From CG2-30-58-95 sp964618215 (GTDB lineage Bacteria; Chloroflexota; Anaerolineae; Anaerolineales; Villigracilaceae): a stretch of 64,000 nucleotides of DNA. Both the position numbers and the translations under genes were made by a program. Below are positions 34,772 to 43,081 of the stretch, piece after piece. Within the stretch, counting starts at the first letter, position 1; the number at the start of each line of letters is the position of its first letter. The notes below the pieces were generated by a model. It had not been told where the DNA came from. It was given only the letters and a program-made list of their open reading frames with translations, and made no database searches. The stretch spans positions 1 to 64,000 of the forward strand of contig CAZTZE010000005.1 in the NCBI GenBank assembly GCA_964618215.1. The letters are read 5' to 3'.

Positions 34772-35100
34772 GTCACTGCGAGCCGCTCTTTCCCGGAAGT
34801 ACACCGGGACGGTGTGGCGAAGCAGTCCCCCATGAGTGATGGGATTGCTTACCCTGCGGGTACGATGTCGGCGGGAAAACGCCGCCTACTAAGAAACAAG
34901 TGTCACTGCGAGGAACGAAGCAGTCTCCTCGTAACTGGGGATTGCTTCGTCGCACCCTTGCCTAGCCCGCAAGGGCAGGGAAGAACGCTCCTCGCAACGA
35001 CAGAGGCTATGTTTCTTTCGCATTGAACAGCGGCGATTTTCCGCTGCCGACCCACAGAGTGCTTCGCGAAGGCCTACTCGGTGGCTTTACTCGCAATGAC
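34772..35100. repeat. Repeat-filled intergenic region (two GTCACTGCGAGG elements with nested units)
   Basis: This 356-bp gap between pstA and pstB holds no gene. Two GTCACTGCGAG starts (34777, 34900), AAGCAGTCTCCTCG and GGGATTGCTTCGTCGC interior words, and a closing GCTCCTCGCAACGACAG (34989-35005) identify the same family as 24537-24665. A nested CCGGAAGTACACCGGGACGG unit sits at about 34795-34815 (also inverted at 51276-51300), and a GAAGGCCTACTCGGTGG piece at 35067-35083. Confidence 0.8.
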
Positions 35101-35119
35101 AATTGAAATGGAGTAAGAT

Positions 35120-35896
35120 ATGATAGACAACCATTCCGTTCTCGAAACCCGCAATCTGAGTATCTTCTACGGCAATTTCCTGGCCGTGACCGACGTTAAC
35201 ATACAAATCCCGCCTCACAAAATCACCGCCATCATCGGGCCTTCGGGGTGTGGCAAGTCCACACTCCTACGCGCTTTCAACCGCATGAACGAACTCGTCC
35301 CTGACACGCACATCCACGGCGAAGTGCTGTTCGAGGGCCGCAACCTGTACGAGAAAACGGTGGACCCGGTCGAGGTCCGCTACCGTATCGGGATGGTCTT
35401 CCAGAAAGCCAACCCGTTCCCCAAATCCATTTATGAAAATATCGCCTGGGGGGCGCGCATCCACGGTTACAAAGGCAACATGGACGAACTGGTCGAGTTC
35501 TCCCTGCGCCAGGCCGCCCTGTGGGACGAAGTCAAGGATATACTCAAGCAGTCCGGCCTGTCGCTTTCGGGCGGACAGCAACAGCGGTTGTGCATCGCGC
35601 GCGCCATCGCCGTCCGCCCGGAAGTCATCCTGATGGACGAACCCGCCTCGGCGCTCGACCCGATTGCCACGCTCAAAATCGAGGAGTTGATGCAGGAACT
35701 CAAGCGGAACTACACCATCGTCATTGTGACCCACAACATGCAACAGGCGGCGCGCGTCTCCGATTACACTGCCATGATGATGCTCACCGGTGAGACGCGC
35801 TCTGGCACGGTTATCGAGTTCAACGATACTACCAAAATTTTCACCCGCCCCTCGGATAAGCGCACTGAGGATTACGTCACTGGGCGGTTTGGATAA
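35120..35896 (+). CDS. pstB: Phosphate ABC transporter ATP-binding protein PstB (copy 3)
   Basis: 258 residues with a fully canonical PstB pattern: IIGPSGCGKSTLLRAFNRMN, YRIGMVFQKANPFPKSIYEN, SGLSLSGGQQQRLCIARAIA, VILMDEPASALDP, IVIVTHNMQQAARVSDYTAM. It powers the second PstSCA set just upstream and lies directly before phoU. This is the best conserved of the three PstB copies here. Confidence 0.95.
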   Translation: MIDNHSVLETRNLSIFYGNFLAVTDVNIQIPPHKITAIIGPSGCGKSTLLRAFNRMNELVPDTHIHGEVLFEGRNLYEKTVDPVEVRYRIGMVFQKANPFPKSIYENIAWGARIHGYKGNMDELVEFSLRQAALWDEVKDILKQSGLSLSGGQQQRLCIARAIAVRPEVILMDEPASALDPIATLKIEELMQELKRNYTIVIVTHNMQQAARVSDYTAMMMLTGETRSGTVIEFNDTTKIFTRPSDKRTEDYVTGRFG

Positions 35897-35923
35897 TTAT
35901 GCAGATACAAAGAGGTATATAAT

Positions 35924-36634
35924 ATGCGAACCCGTTTTGACAGCGAGGTGTCTATGCTCCGCAAAACCTTTGAAAGCGATATCAAACAGCTCAAAGATGA
36001 ACTCCTTCTGCTGGGCAGCATGGTCGAACAGCAGACCCTGGATGCAGTCGAGGCGTTGAAGAAGCGTGACCTGGAGGCGGCGCGGCGCGTTTACGCTACC
36101 GATGCCAAAATCAATGAAAAACGCTTCGCCATCGAAAACCAGGTCATGATCCTGATCGCCACGCAGCAGCCGATGGCCCACGATCTGCGCCTGCTGGCGT
36201 CCATCTTCGAGGTGAGCGCTGAATTGGAGCGCATGGGGGATTATGCCAAGGGCATTGCTACGGTCAACATCCGCATGGGCGATGAACCTCTGCTCAAGCC
36301 GCTGATTGACATTCCCCGAATGGCTAAAATCGCTTCCAGCATGCTCCACCGGGCGTTGACGGCCTTCGTCAACGAGGATGCCGAGGCCGCAAAAGCGATC
36401 CCAGAGGAAGATGACGAGGTTGATGGTCTGTATAACCAGGTTTATCGCGAGTTGATGACCTACGTCATCTCTGACCCGCGTACCATTGATCGCGCCAACT
36501 ACCTGCTTTGGGCGGCGCACAACCTGGAGCGAATGGCCGACCGCGTGACCAACATCTGCGAGCGGACCATATTCATCGTCACCGGCGAAATGACCGAAAT
36601 TGATGTCAGCGATGACGAAATGAAGGCGGAATAA
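35924..36634 (+). CDS. phoU: Phosphate signalling protein PhoU
   Basis: 236 residues, all-helical, two PhoU three-helix repeats. Typical features: an N-terminal DSEVSMLRKTFESDIKQLKD, LLGSMVEQQTLDAVEALKKR, LIATQQPMAHDLRLLASIFE, and in the second half NYLLWAAHNLERMADRVTNI. PhoU links Pst transport status to the PhoR kinase, damping the response when phosphate is plentiful. It closes the second pst set. Confidence 0.95.
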   Translation: MRTRFDSEVSMLRKTFESDIKQLKDELLLLGSMVEQQTLDAVEALKKRDLEAARRVYATDAKINEKRFAIENQVMILIATQQPMAHDLRLLASIFEVSAELERMGDYAKGIATVNIRMGDEPLLKPLIDIPRMAKIASSMLHRALTAFVNEDAEAAKAIPEEDDEVDGLYNQVYRELMTYVISDPRTIDRANYLLWAAHNLERMADRVTNICERTIFIVTGEMTEIDVSDDEMKAE

Positions 36635-36840
36635 AACCATTCACATCCTCGCCATCCAGCGCGGTGAAGGCGGTCAATTCTTTATCCGTTTGGTAATCTT
36701 CCAGCAAAGCCTGGGCGCCAGCGGCCATTTCACGCTTTTTTTTCTCAACAAGCTGCGCTTGCAGCATCTGGCGCACCATATCCGAGAGACTTCGTTTTTC
36801 GCGGCGGGCGATCCTGACCAATTGACCGATTCCCAATCTA
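36606..36840 (-). pseudogene. Antitoxin-like fragment without a clear start
   Basis: On the minus strand, directly after the nadB stop, an open frame reads SRLGIGQLVRIARREKRSLS, DMVRQMLQAQLVEKKKREMA, then an acidic DKELTAFTALDGEDV segment. This resembles a ribbon-helix-helix antitoxin (helix, basic turn, acidic tail). No ATG or GTG with a ribosome-binding site precedes it and no toxin gene follows; its 3' end overlaps phoU by 29 bp in convergent orientation. Probably a decayed orphan antitoxin. Confidence 0.4.
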
Positions 36841-36847
36841 CTGATTT

Positions 36848-38455
36848 CTACAATAGCCTGTCGCCTACCTGGACCGCGTCCTGCCGGAAATGGCAGCCGC
36901 GGCTCTGGCGGTTGTGACGCGCCGCCTGCGCTACGATGAGCGCCGCCTCGACCGCGTTGCGCAGGCCGATCAGCCCGTCGCTCAGTTTGGTTTTCCGGTA
37001 GAACATTTCGGTCTCGTTCTGCATGTGGCGCAATTCGCGGATGGCGCGCGAGAGCCGCTCGCCGCTGCGGACAAGTCCAACGTAATGCCACATGATGTTT
37101 TGGATCGTTTGCATGTCGCCCTGGATGAGTGCCGGGTCGGAGTCGGCTGTCAGGCCGCTCTCATCCCAGGGCGGCACGTCTTCGCGGCCGGGACCTCCGG
37201 CGAGCGCTGAACGGGCGCTCAACGTCTTTTCGACGCAGCCTCCGGCGCGCGTTCCCCATACCAGCCCCTCCAGCAGTGAAGTGGATGCCAGCCGGTTAGC
37301 GCCGTGCAATCCGGTACAACTGACCTCGCCCACCGCGTAGAGATTGCCTATGCTGCTGCGTCCGCATTCATCCACCGCCACCCCGCCGCAGGAATAATGA
37401 GCGGCCGGGATGACCGGGATCAGGTCTTGAGTAATGTCAATGCCCACCTTCTGACAGGTTGCATAGATGTTCGGGAAGCGTTCCCGGATCCTTTCAGCAG
37501 GTTGGTGTGAAGCGATATCCAGGAGCACGTGGGAGTAGCCGTACGTCTCCATTTGATGGTGGATGGCACGCGAGACCACATCGCGCGGCGCCAGGTCTTT
37601 CCATTCGGGGGAATAGTCAGCCATGAAGGCGCGTCCCTCGGGCGTGAGCAGCACGCCGCCCTCGCCGCGCACAGCCTCACTGATCAGAAAACCCTCTACG
37701 CCGGGAACGGCCAGGGCGGTGGGATGAAATTGGATGTATTCGGCGTTAATGATGCGCGTCCCGGCGCGCGAGGCCATCGCCAGACCGTCGCCGCGCGCCC
37801 CAGGTGGGTTCGTAGTGTAGCGGAATAAGCGCCCCAGCCCACCGGTGGCGAGTATCGTCGCCGCTGAGAGATAGCGATGGACAGCGCGCCCTTTGCGCTC
37901 GAAAACGTACGCGCCGTGACAGACGACCGGCTGATAGGCTGCCAGCGGGTCACGCGAGTGGTGCGGAAAAGTAATCAGGTCAACCGCGGTGAGATTGGTT
38001 TCAAGGGTGACATTCGGGCAGCGGCGCAGGGCAGCCATCAGCCCTGCGATGATTGCCTTACCCGTCCCGTCGCCGACGTGGGCGATGCGCCGCCGCGAGT
38101 GGGCGGCCTCCTGCCCCCAGGCGATTTTCCCATCCGGCGTGCTGTCAAAAATCACGCCGGCCGTTTCAATCAAAATCTCCTCTAAAAGCTGCGGGCCTTC
38201 CTCGGCCAGAATGCGCGCCGCTTCGGGCAGGCTGACCTGCGCGCCAGCGGCGAGAATGTCCGCGATAAGGCTATCCGGCTCATCCTCCAGCCCGCGCCCG
38301 ACGATCCCGCCCTGGGCATAGCGCGTGTTCGATTCGCACGGGTCGGGTTCACGGGTGATGAGCGCAATTCTTCGCCGTGGGTTTTTCGCCAGCCGCAAAG
38401 CAGCTGCTGCCCCAGCGATGCCGCTGCCGATGATGAGTACGTCGGTTTGTTTCAT
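36848..38455 (-). CDS. nadB: L-aspartate oxidase NadB
   Basis: 535 residues. Oxidises L-aspartate to iminoaspartate with FAD, the first step of de novo NAD synthesis. N-terminal dinucleotide fold DVLIIGSGIAGAAAALRLAK, NTRYAQGGIVG, active-site segments HVGDGTGKAIIAGL, IQFHPTALAVPG and GEGGVLLTPEGRAF, and AAHYSCGGVAVDECGRSSIG near the C-terminal third. Downstream in the same operon of nadA and nadC. Length is normal. Confidence 0.95.
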   Translation of the reverse strand: MKQTDVLIIGSGIAGAAAALRLAKNPRRRIALITREPDPCESNTRYAQGGIVGRGLEDEPDSLIADILAAGAQVSLPEAARILAEEGPQLLEEILIETAGVIFDSTPDGKIAWGQEAAHSRRRIAHVGDGTGKAIIAGLMAALRRCPNVTLETNLTAVDLITFPHHSRDPLAAYQPVVCHGAYVFERKGRAVHRYLSAATILATGGLGRLFRYTTNPPGARGDGLAMASRAGTRIINAEYIQFHPTALAVPGVEGFLISEAVRGEGGVLLTPEGRAFMADYSPEWKDLAPRDVVSRAIHHQMETYGYSHVLLDIASHQPAERIRERFPNIYATCQKVGIDITQDLIPVIPAAHYSCGGVAVDECGRSSIGNLYAVGEVSCTGLHGANRLASTSLLEGLVWGTRAGGCVEKTLSARSALAGGPGREDVPPWDESGLTADSDPALIQGDMQTIQNIMWHYVGLVRSGERLSRAIRELRHMQNETEMFYRKTKLSDGLIGLRNAVEAALIVAQAARHNRQSRGCHFRQDAVQVGDRLL

Positions 38456-38464
38456 GGGTCTCCT

Positions 38465-38540
38465 ACCGAGTAGGTGCTGCGCACACCCCCTTCCCCTCGC
38501 CTTTTAGGAGAGGGGAAGGGGGCAGGGGGATGGGGTGAGG
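38465..38540. repeat. Short CCGAGTAGG unit plus palindromic C-rich/G-rich element
   Basis: ACCGAGTAGGTGCTGCGCAC at 38465-38484, immediately followed by CCCCCTTCCCCTCGCC (38487-) and its inverted partner GGAGAGGGGAAGGGGG (about 38508-38523). It fills the whole nadA-nadB spacer. Confidence 0.75.
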
Positions 38541-39602
38541 TCACCCAATCGCGATCATCCGTTCCACGGCTTGATAGGCGCGTTGACGGATATCTTCTGA
38601 CACTTCGATGACGTAACGGTTGAGCTTGAGGGCGTTGAGGGTATCCTCGAGCGTGATCTGGTTCATGTGCGGGCAGCGCACACTGCACAGCCGCAGCATG
38701 TCTTTATCCGGGTTGGCAACCGCGATGTTATCGCCCATGGCGCATTCGGTCAGCACCAGATAATGCGGCGCTTTGGTCTGTTCGACGTATTTGATCATCG
38801 CGTTGGTGCTGCCAGAGAAATCCGAGGCCGCCACCACCTCCGGGCTGCACTCCGGGTGGGCCAGGATGACCACGTCCGGGAATTGGGCGCGCACGGCTTC
38901 GATATCATTCACCGTAAACTTTTCGTGGACCTCGCACCTGCCGCGCCAGCCGATCAGTACCTGCCCCCTCCCCAACCCTCCCCCATTCCGCACTACAGGA
39001 ATGGGGGAGGGCAGGGTGGGGGCGAGGGCCGGAAATATAATCTGCCTGCCGGTCTCGCGCGCTACATTCCTGGCCAGGTATTCATCCGGTAGAAAAATCA
39101 CCGTGTCGCTTTTCAGCGATTCCACCACCGCTTTGGCGTTGCTGGAAGTGCAGCAAATATCGCTCTCGGCTTTTACGTCGGCATAGGTATTGACATAGGT
39201 CACGACCGGCACGCCAGGGAACTCTCGCTTGAGGGCGCGCACATCCTCGGCGGTGATGCTGGCTGCCAATGAACAACCGGCTTTATCGGATGGCAGGAGT
39301 ACGGTTTTGGTCGGGTTCAGGATTTTGGCCGTTTCAGCCATGAACTTCACGCCGCAAAAAACAATAATGTCTTTCTCGGTCTGCGCGGCTTTGCGGCTGA
39401 GATCGAGCGAATCGCCGACGAAATCGGGGATCGAGTAATACAGTGCCGGTTCCATGTAATTGTGTCCGAGAATGACAGCGTTCTTTTCACGCTTGAGTTC
39501 GATGATTTCCGCGGCCAGTTCGGCCTTGTAACGTAACTCGACGTCCGGAACGATTTTTTCGAGCCTTGCTCTCATCTTGAGATACATTTCTTGTGCGTCC
39601 AT
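38541..39602 (-). CDS. nadA: Quinolinate synthase NadA with an in-frame repeat insertion
   Basis: 353 residues. Condenses iminoaspartate with dihydroxyacetone phosphate to quinolinate using a [4Fe-4S] cluster. Seen: VILGHNYMEPALYYSIPDFV, VFCGVKFMAETAKILNP, SDKAGCSLA, YVNTYADVKAESDICCTSSN, LAHPECSPEVVAASDFSGST and CSVRCPHMNQITLEDTL, supplying the cluster cysteines. Between GRQIIF (about residue 190) and IGWRGRCEVHEKF (about 217) about 25 residues (ALAPTLPSPIPVVRNGGGLG...) are encoded by a palindromic repeat (38963-39029). Normal NadA lacks them; the frame is intact. GAGGAAAA precedes the ATG. Confidence 0.95.
   Translation of the reverse strand: MDAQEMYLKMRARLEKIVPDVELRYKAELAAEIIELKREKNAVILGHNYMEPALYYSIPDFVGDSLDLSRKAAQTEKDIIVFCGVKFMAETAKILNPTKTVLLPSDKAGCSLAASITAEDVRALKREFPGVPVVTYVNTYADVKAESDICCTSSNAKAVVESLKSDTVIFLPDEYLARNVARETGRQIIFPALAPTLPSPIPVVRNGGGLGRGQVLIGWRGRCEVHEKFTVNDIEAVRAQFPDVVILAHPECSPEVVAASDFSGSTNAMIKYVEQTKAPHYLVLTECAMGDNIAVANPDKDMLRLCSVRCPHMNQITLEDTLNALKLNRYVIEVSEDIRQRAYQAVERMIAIG
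38963..39029. repeat. Palindromic repeat inserted within nadA
   Basis: CCCTCCCCCATTCC (about 38977-38990) pairs perfectly with GGAATGGGGGAGGG (about 38999-39012) across an 8-base loop; flanking CTGCCCCC/GGGGGCG extend the pairing. It encodes the extra Pro/Gly-rich residues in NadA. Confidence 0.85.
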
Positions 39603-39613
39603 TTTTCCTCTAC

Positions 39614-40468
39614 CTATACCTTTATAAAATCCAAACTGACATCGAATACCTTGGCCGAGTGCGTCAGCGCGCCAATCGAGATGAAATCCACGCCGGTTTC
39701 GGCTATCTTGCGGATGGTTTCCAGCGAGACGTTGCCGGAAGCCTCCAGTTTGGCGCGGCCCCTCGTCATCTTGACTGCCTCGGCCATCATCTCCGGCGGC
39801 ATGTTATCCAGCAGGATGCGTTCGACGCGCAATTCCAGCGCCGCGCGGACATCTTCGAGCGTGCGTGCCTCCACCTCGACCTCCAGCCTGGTCGCCGCGG
39901 CGCGGGCGCGATGCACCGCCTCGGCCAGCGAACCGGCGAAGTCAATGTGATTATCCTTGATGAGGATCATATCATACAGGCCGGTACGGTGATTTTGACC
40001 GCCGCCGCGCCGCACGGCCAGTTTGTCAATCAGGCGCAAGCCGGGCGCGGTCTTGCGCGTGTCGAGGATGACCGCTTTTGTTCCGGCGACTGCCTCCACG
40101 AATTGGCGCGTCAATGTGGCAATGCCCGACATGCGCCCGAGGAAATTCAGCGCGGTGCGTTCGCCGGTCAGCAGGGCGCGCGCCGGGCCGGCGATGTCTG
40201 CCAGGACCTGGCGGTTTTCCACCCGCGCTCCCTCGGCGATGCGGGGGGTAAATTCGACGCGCCGGTCGAGCAGCGAAAAAGTCGCACCGGCCACGTCCAG
40301 CCCGGCGATGACACCGGTCTGCTTGGCGATGATCTGCCCAGACATGGCCGCCTCGGGCGGCACGATGCTGTCCGTCGTCACGTCGCCGCTGCCGATATCC
40401 TCTTTCAGGGCTTGTTGAATGGCGGCAAGAATTTCGGGCGGTAAAGAATTCCCTGGCGCGCTAAACAT
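39614..40468 (-). CDS. nadC: Nicotinate-nucleotide pyrophosphorylase (carboxylating) NadC
   Basis: 284 residues from the ATG at 40468 (GAGGA upstream); a GTG at 40495 overlapping the previous stop is an alternative. Converts quinolinate and PRPP to nicotinate mononucleotide. Motifs: LKEDIGSGDVTTDSIVPPEA, ERTALNFLGRMSGIATLTRQ, LDTRKTAPGLRLIDKLAVRR (with the substrate-binding Arg/Lys), GGGQNHRTGLYDMILIKDNH, and GVDFISIGALTHSAKVFDVS. Placed 11 bp upstream of nadA. Confidence 0.95.
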   Translation of the reverse strand: MFSAPGNSLPPEILAAIQQALKEDIGSGDVTTDSIVPPEAAMSGQIIAKQTGVIAGLDVAGATFSLLDRRVEFTPRIAEGARVENRQVLADIAGPARALLTGERTALNFLGRMSGIATLTRQFVEAVAGTKAVILDTRKTAPGLRLIDKLAVRRGGGQNHRTGLYDMILIKDNHIDFAGSLAEAVHRARAAATRLEVEVEARTLEDVRAALELRVERILLDNMPPEMMAEAVKMTRGRAKLEASGNVSLETIRKIAETGVDFISIGALTHSAKVFDVSLDFIKV

Positions 40469-40491
40469 TTCTTTTCCTCGGCCAGAAAATG

Positions 40492-41550
40492 TCACCTCTC
40501 GACCAGTCCCCGGTTGAGCCGGCGTTCATGCTCCCAGGCGGCGTAGTCCGCTGGAGGGTGGACGATTTCAGCCTCCGGCTTGCGCTCCAGCCGGGCGATA
40601 TCATTCGGGCAGCCGGAGACGCACAGTCCACAGCCGATGCACCGCTCCCGATCCACCACCGATACGCCATCGTTTTCGGAAATCGCATCAACCTGGCAAC
40701 GGTCAACGCAAGTCCCGCAACCGGCGCAGATTTCAGGATCAATGACCGCGTAGTAGTTGGCAAACGCGACCGAGTCCTGGATGCCCCACTCGGTGATGCC
40801 GCGCAGAATGGCGCAGCAGCAGCCGCAGCAATTGCAGACGTAGCCCAAGCCTTCCATCACGTTGCTGACCGTATGCACCAGGCCGACCTCCTCGCTCTTA
40901 TCCAACAGAGCCAGCGCTTCGGCCTGGGAAATATCGCCCGGCCTGGGAGCGCGCTCCAAATGGGAGAAGGTGAGGCACATGTTCAACGGAAAATCACACT
41001 CGCGGCCGAGGTGATCTTGTTGGGCGCGGCAGATGCAATCCCGGACGTTATAGCTCTTGGCTGAGAGGAGAATGGCGCGTACATCGTCATAAGGGAGGAT
41101 CCATTCGGGCTTGGCCGTACCCTGGGCCGGCGCCACCCGGTGCAAGGCTGGCTGAGGTTTCATTATCCCCGCTGCGCCGCCGCTCGTCATATAGGTTTCA
41201 ACGAGATGGGCAAGCTCGTGATCCATGAGTTCCAATTGCGCCTCATAGATCCCGACGACGAAGGGCGCCAAGCGGAAGCGCGGCTTCCCATCCTGCTTAT
41301 CGAACCAAACCAGGCCGCGTCGCACCAATTGGAAGAGTGCTTTACTGATCTCCTCGGCCGGCAACCCGATCCGTTTGGCGATCTCATCAAAGGATTCCAG
41401 GCTGCCGCCTAGTTGGCCGGCCAGCGCGGCATCTTCAGGCGAGAATATCTTTTTGAGGATCTGTATCTCGACCCGCGAGGCTGTCTTGGGAAAGCCATTT
41501 GGAAGCCTGTCCAGGGCCTCCGCGAGCTGCTCGTAAACATCACTCATCAT
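40492..41550 (-). CDS. 4Fe-4S dicluster protein with N-terminal winged-helix-like region
   Basis: 352 residues. The first ~90 residues look like a winged helix (ESFDEIAKRIGLPAEEISKA, LFQLVRRGLVWFDKQ). The middle has a Cys-rich DCICRAQQDHLGRECDFPLN and CNCCGCCCAILRGI. The C-terminus has two ferredoxin motifs, DPEICAGCGTCVDRCQVDAI and RERCIGCGLCVSGCPNDIAR, giving two [4Fe-4S] clusters. Such proteins are widespread in anaerobes but have no settled function; a redox-sensing or electron-transfer role is inferred. It heads the nadC-nadA-nadB run and may supply electrons or cluster status to it (inference). Confidence 0.8.
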   Translation of the reverse strand: MMSDVYEQLAEALDRLPNGFPKTASRVEIQILKKIFSPEDAALAGQLGGSLESFDEIAKRIGLPAEEISKALFQLVRRGLVWFDKQDGKPRFRLAPFVVGIYEAQLELMDHELAHLVETYMTSGGAAGIMKPQPALHRVAPAQGTAKPEWILPYDDVRAILLSAKSYNVRDCICRAQQDHLGRECDFPLNMCLTFSHLERAPRPGDISQAEALALLDKSEEVGLVHTVSNVMEGLGYVCNCCGCCCAILRGITEWGIQDSVAFANYYAVIDPEICAGCGTCVDRCQVDAISENDGVSVVDRERCIGCGLCVSGCPNDIARLERKPEAEIVHPPADYAAWEHERRLNRGLVER

Positions 41551-41570
41551 CCATTCTCCTGATCATTTGA

Positions 41571-41690
41571 CCTTATCGGCAATAAGGTCAGATTCTCTTT
41601 TGCATCGAATTTTCATGAATTTCCCGAAGAAATTTCGTCCAATTCGTGTAATTCGATGCAGAAAAAGTTTTACCGTTAATGTCTATTATT
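41571..41690. repeat. MITE-like dispersed repeat, copy without the nested unit
   Basis: Inverted copy of 3747-3906. Shared words: CCTTATCGGCAATAAGG, TCTCTTTTGCATCGAATTTT, AATTCGTGTAATTCGATGCA, GAAAAAG. It lacks the ~43-bp insert seen at 3829-3873, so this copy shows the uninterrupted target. Confidence 0.75.
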
Positions 41691-42984
41691 CGATATAGGT
41701 ATATTCCAGGATAATCTTTCCCTCCCGCAGGAGGATGGACTCATACGCGGTCAGCGCGCCGGCTTTCCAGGCCAGGTAGCGCACGTCACCATTGACTTCC
41801 ACGCCGAGCAGGTCAAAAATCGCGCCAGCCGGCAGACCGTAGAAAAAGGCCGAGTAACCGGAGCGAATAATCGGCGCACCGTTCAGGACCTTATCCCCGC
41901 GCACGTGAACGGCATCTTCGGCGTACATGGCGGATACTTTCCCGGCCTGGCGGCTCTGCAGGGCGGTCAAATAGCGGTTAACGAAAGTATCCGGCTGGTT
42001 GGGCATGGATGAGACATGCGATTTTATCGCTTCTGCCCGGCTGTCAGGTGTGACCAGTTGACCGCCGCCCGCAGGTGGGAAGAAATACTCCACCCCCGCC
42101 TCAGCGCCGCCCGCGGACTGACTTGAGGTCGCTGCGGGTAGAGTCCCAGAGGCGGGCGGCGTCGCTGGCGGGACAGGTTGTGCCGCAGCCGGTATCGGCT
42201 CCAGGATGGGGGCGTTTGTCTGCGGCTGGGCCGGCCAGGCAAAATTGGCGATCAAATCCCAGAGCGGGGACAAATCACTGCGGCAGGTATCCCACGAATA
42301 AAAATTTAATCCTTCAACGCCCAGCTCTTTGGCAGTATTGATAAAATCGGCAAGATCCTCGAATGTGGGCGCCCAGCCGCCCGGCCGGCCATAGGCCGCA
42401 CCGGTAGGGATACACAGGCGAGCGTGGGGTAAAGCCTTGTACTGGCGGATGCTTTCCCTCAATTGCAAACCGGCATTATGGGCGGCTTCCCAATAGACTT
42501 GCGGCATGACGGCATCGCATTTTTCCAAAAAGGCTGCCCAAGGTAATTCGGGGTGAAAATTTGGGAAACGATAAGAACTCAGCGCTATCGGAACATCCCA
42601 ATCCGCGCGCAGAGCGGTCATAAAGGCACGCGCGGCTTGCGCCTTTTCCAGTTGCTCATACGCCGCTCCGGCCGAAAGGACATAACCATCCAGAGCAAGC
42701 CCCTGCACGCGAATGATGGCAAGCGCAGCTTCACCCGTTGGGTCATCCCCATAAACCGCGTGCCAGCCCCAAACGGCGATCCCGGCGGCGTGCAGAGCCT
42801 GGATAAGCGGCAGGCTGAGATCTTGACCGGTTTCATCCAACCCAAACGGTTGCGTCCCGTCAGCAATTTTGACCAGGACGTGGCTCAAGCCGGCATCCAG
42901 AGCCGCGCGGGTAATCTCCAAAGGATCCCCTGCCTCGCATTCGGAGAGAAGATTGGTATAGAAGCCTTTGCCTTGCAAAGTCAT
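41686..42984 (-). CDS. TIM-barrel (glycoside-hydrolase-like) protein with C-terminal NTF2/SnoaL-like domain
   Basis: 432 residues. Residues 1-245 look like a beta/alpha barrel (GLSHVLVKIADGTQPFGLDE, IAVWGWHAVYGDDPTGEAAL, VPIALSSYRFPNFHPELPWA, CDAVMPQVYWEAAHNAG, GVEGLNFYSWDTC), similar in outline to GH25/DUF1906-like lysozyme-fold proteins. A Pro/Ala-rich linker (about 255-305) leads to a ~115-residue SnoaL-like domain (NRYLTALQSRQAGKVSAMYA, EDAVHVRGDKVLNGAPIIRS). No signal peptide is visible. Substrate unknown; family assignment by pattern only. Confidence 0.55.
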   Translation of the reverse strand: MTLQGKGFYTNLLSECEAGDPLEITRAALDAGLSHVLVKIADGTQPFGLDETGQDLSLPLIQALHAAGIAVWGWHAVYGDDPTGEAALAIIRVQGLALDGYVLSAGAAYEQLEKAQAARAFMTALRADWDVPIALSSYRFPNFHPELPWAAFLEKCDAVMPQVYWEAAHNAGLQLRESIRQYKALPHARLCIPTGAAYGRPGGWAPTFEDLADFINTAKELGVEGLNFYSWDTCRSDLSPLWDLIANFAWPAQPQTNAPILEPIPAAAQPVPPATPPASGTLPAATSSQSAGGAEAGVEYFFPPAGGGQLVTPDSRAEAIKSHVSSMPNQPDTFVNRYLTALQSRQAGKVSAMYAEDAVHVRGDKVLNGAPIIRSGYSAFFYGLPAGAIFDLLGVEVNGDVRYLAWKAGALTAYESILLREGKIILEYTYIE

Positions 42985-43009
42985 AACAGCCTCCTGGAGG
43001 GGCGACTTT

Positions 43010-43081
43010 TATGCCTGCCGAAGGCCTGTTCGGCAGACGGGGTGGGAATGATACCCCTTCGGGGTACTTACCCCACCCCTA
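43010..43081. repeat. Inverted-repeat element
   Basis: CTGCCGAAGGCCTGTTCGGCAG (43014-43035) is a small hairpin; GGGGTGGGAATGATACCCC and GGGGTACTTACCCCACCCC (to 43078) are imperfect inverted arms around TTC. Similar in style to 8998-9086. It occupies the gap after the HD-domain gene. Confidence 0.6.

Noticed and set aside
36841..37091. Upstream half of the minus-strand frame at 36606-37091
   Set aside because: This part is a shadow of nadB in another frame (Arg/Pro-rich); only the part after the nadB stop resembles a protein.
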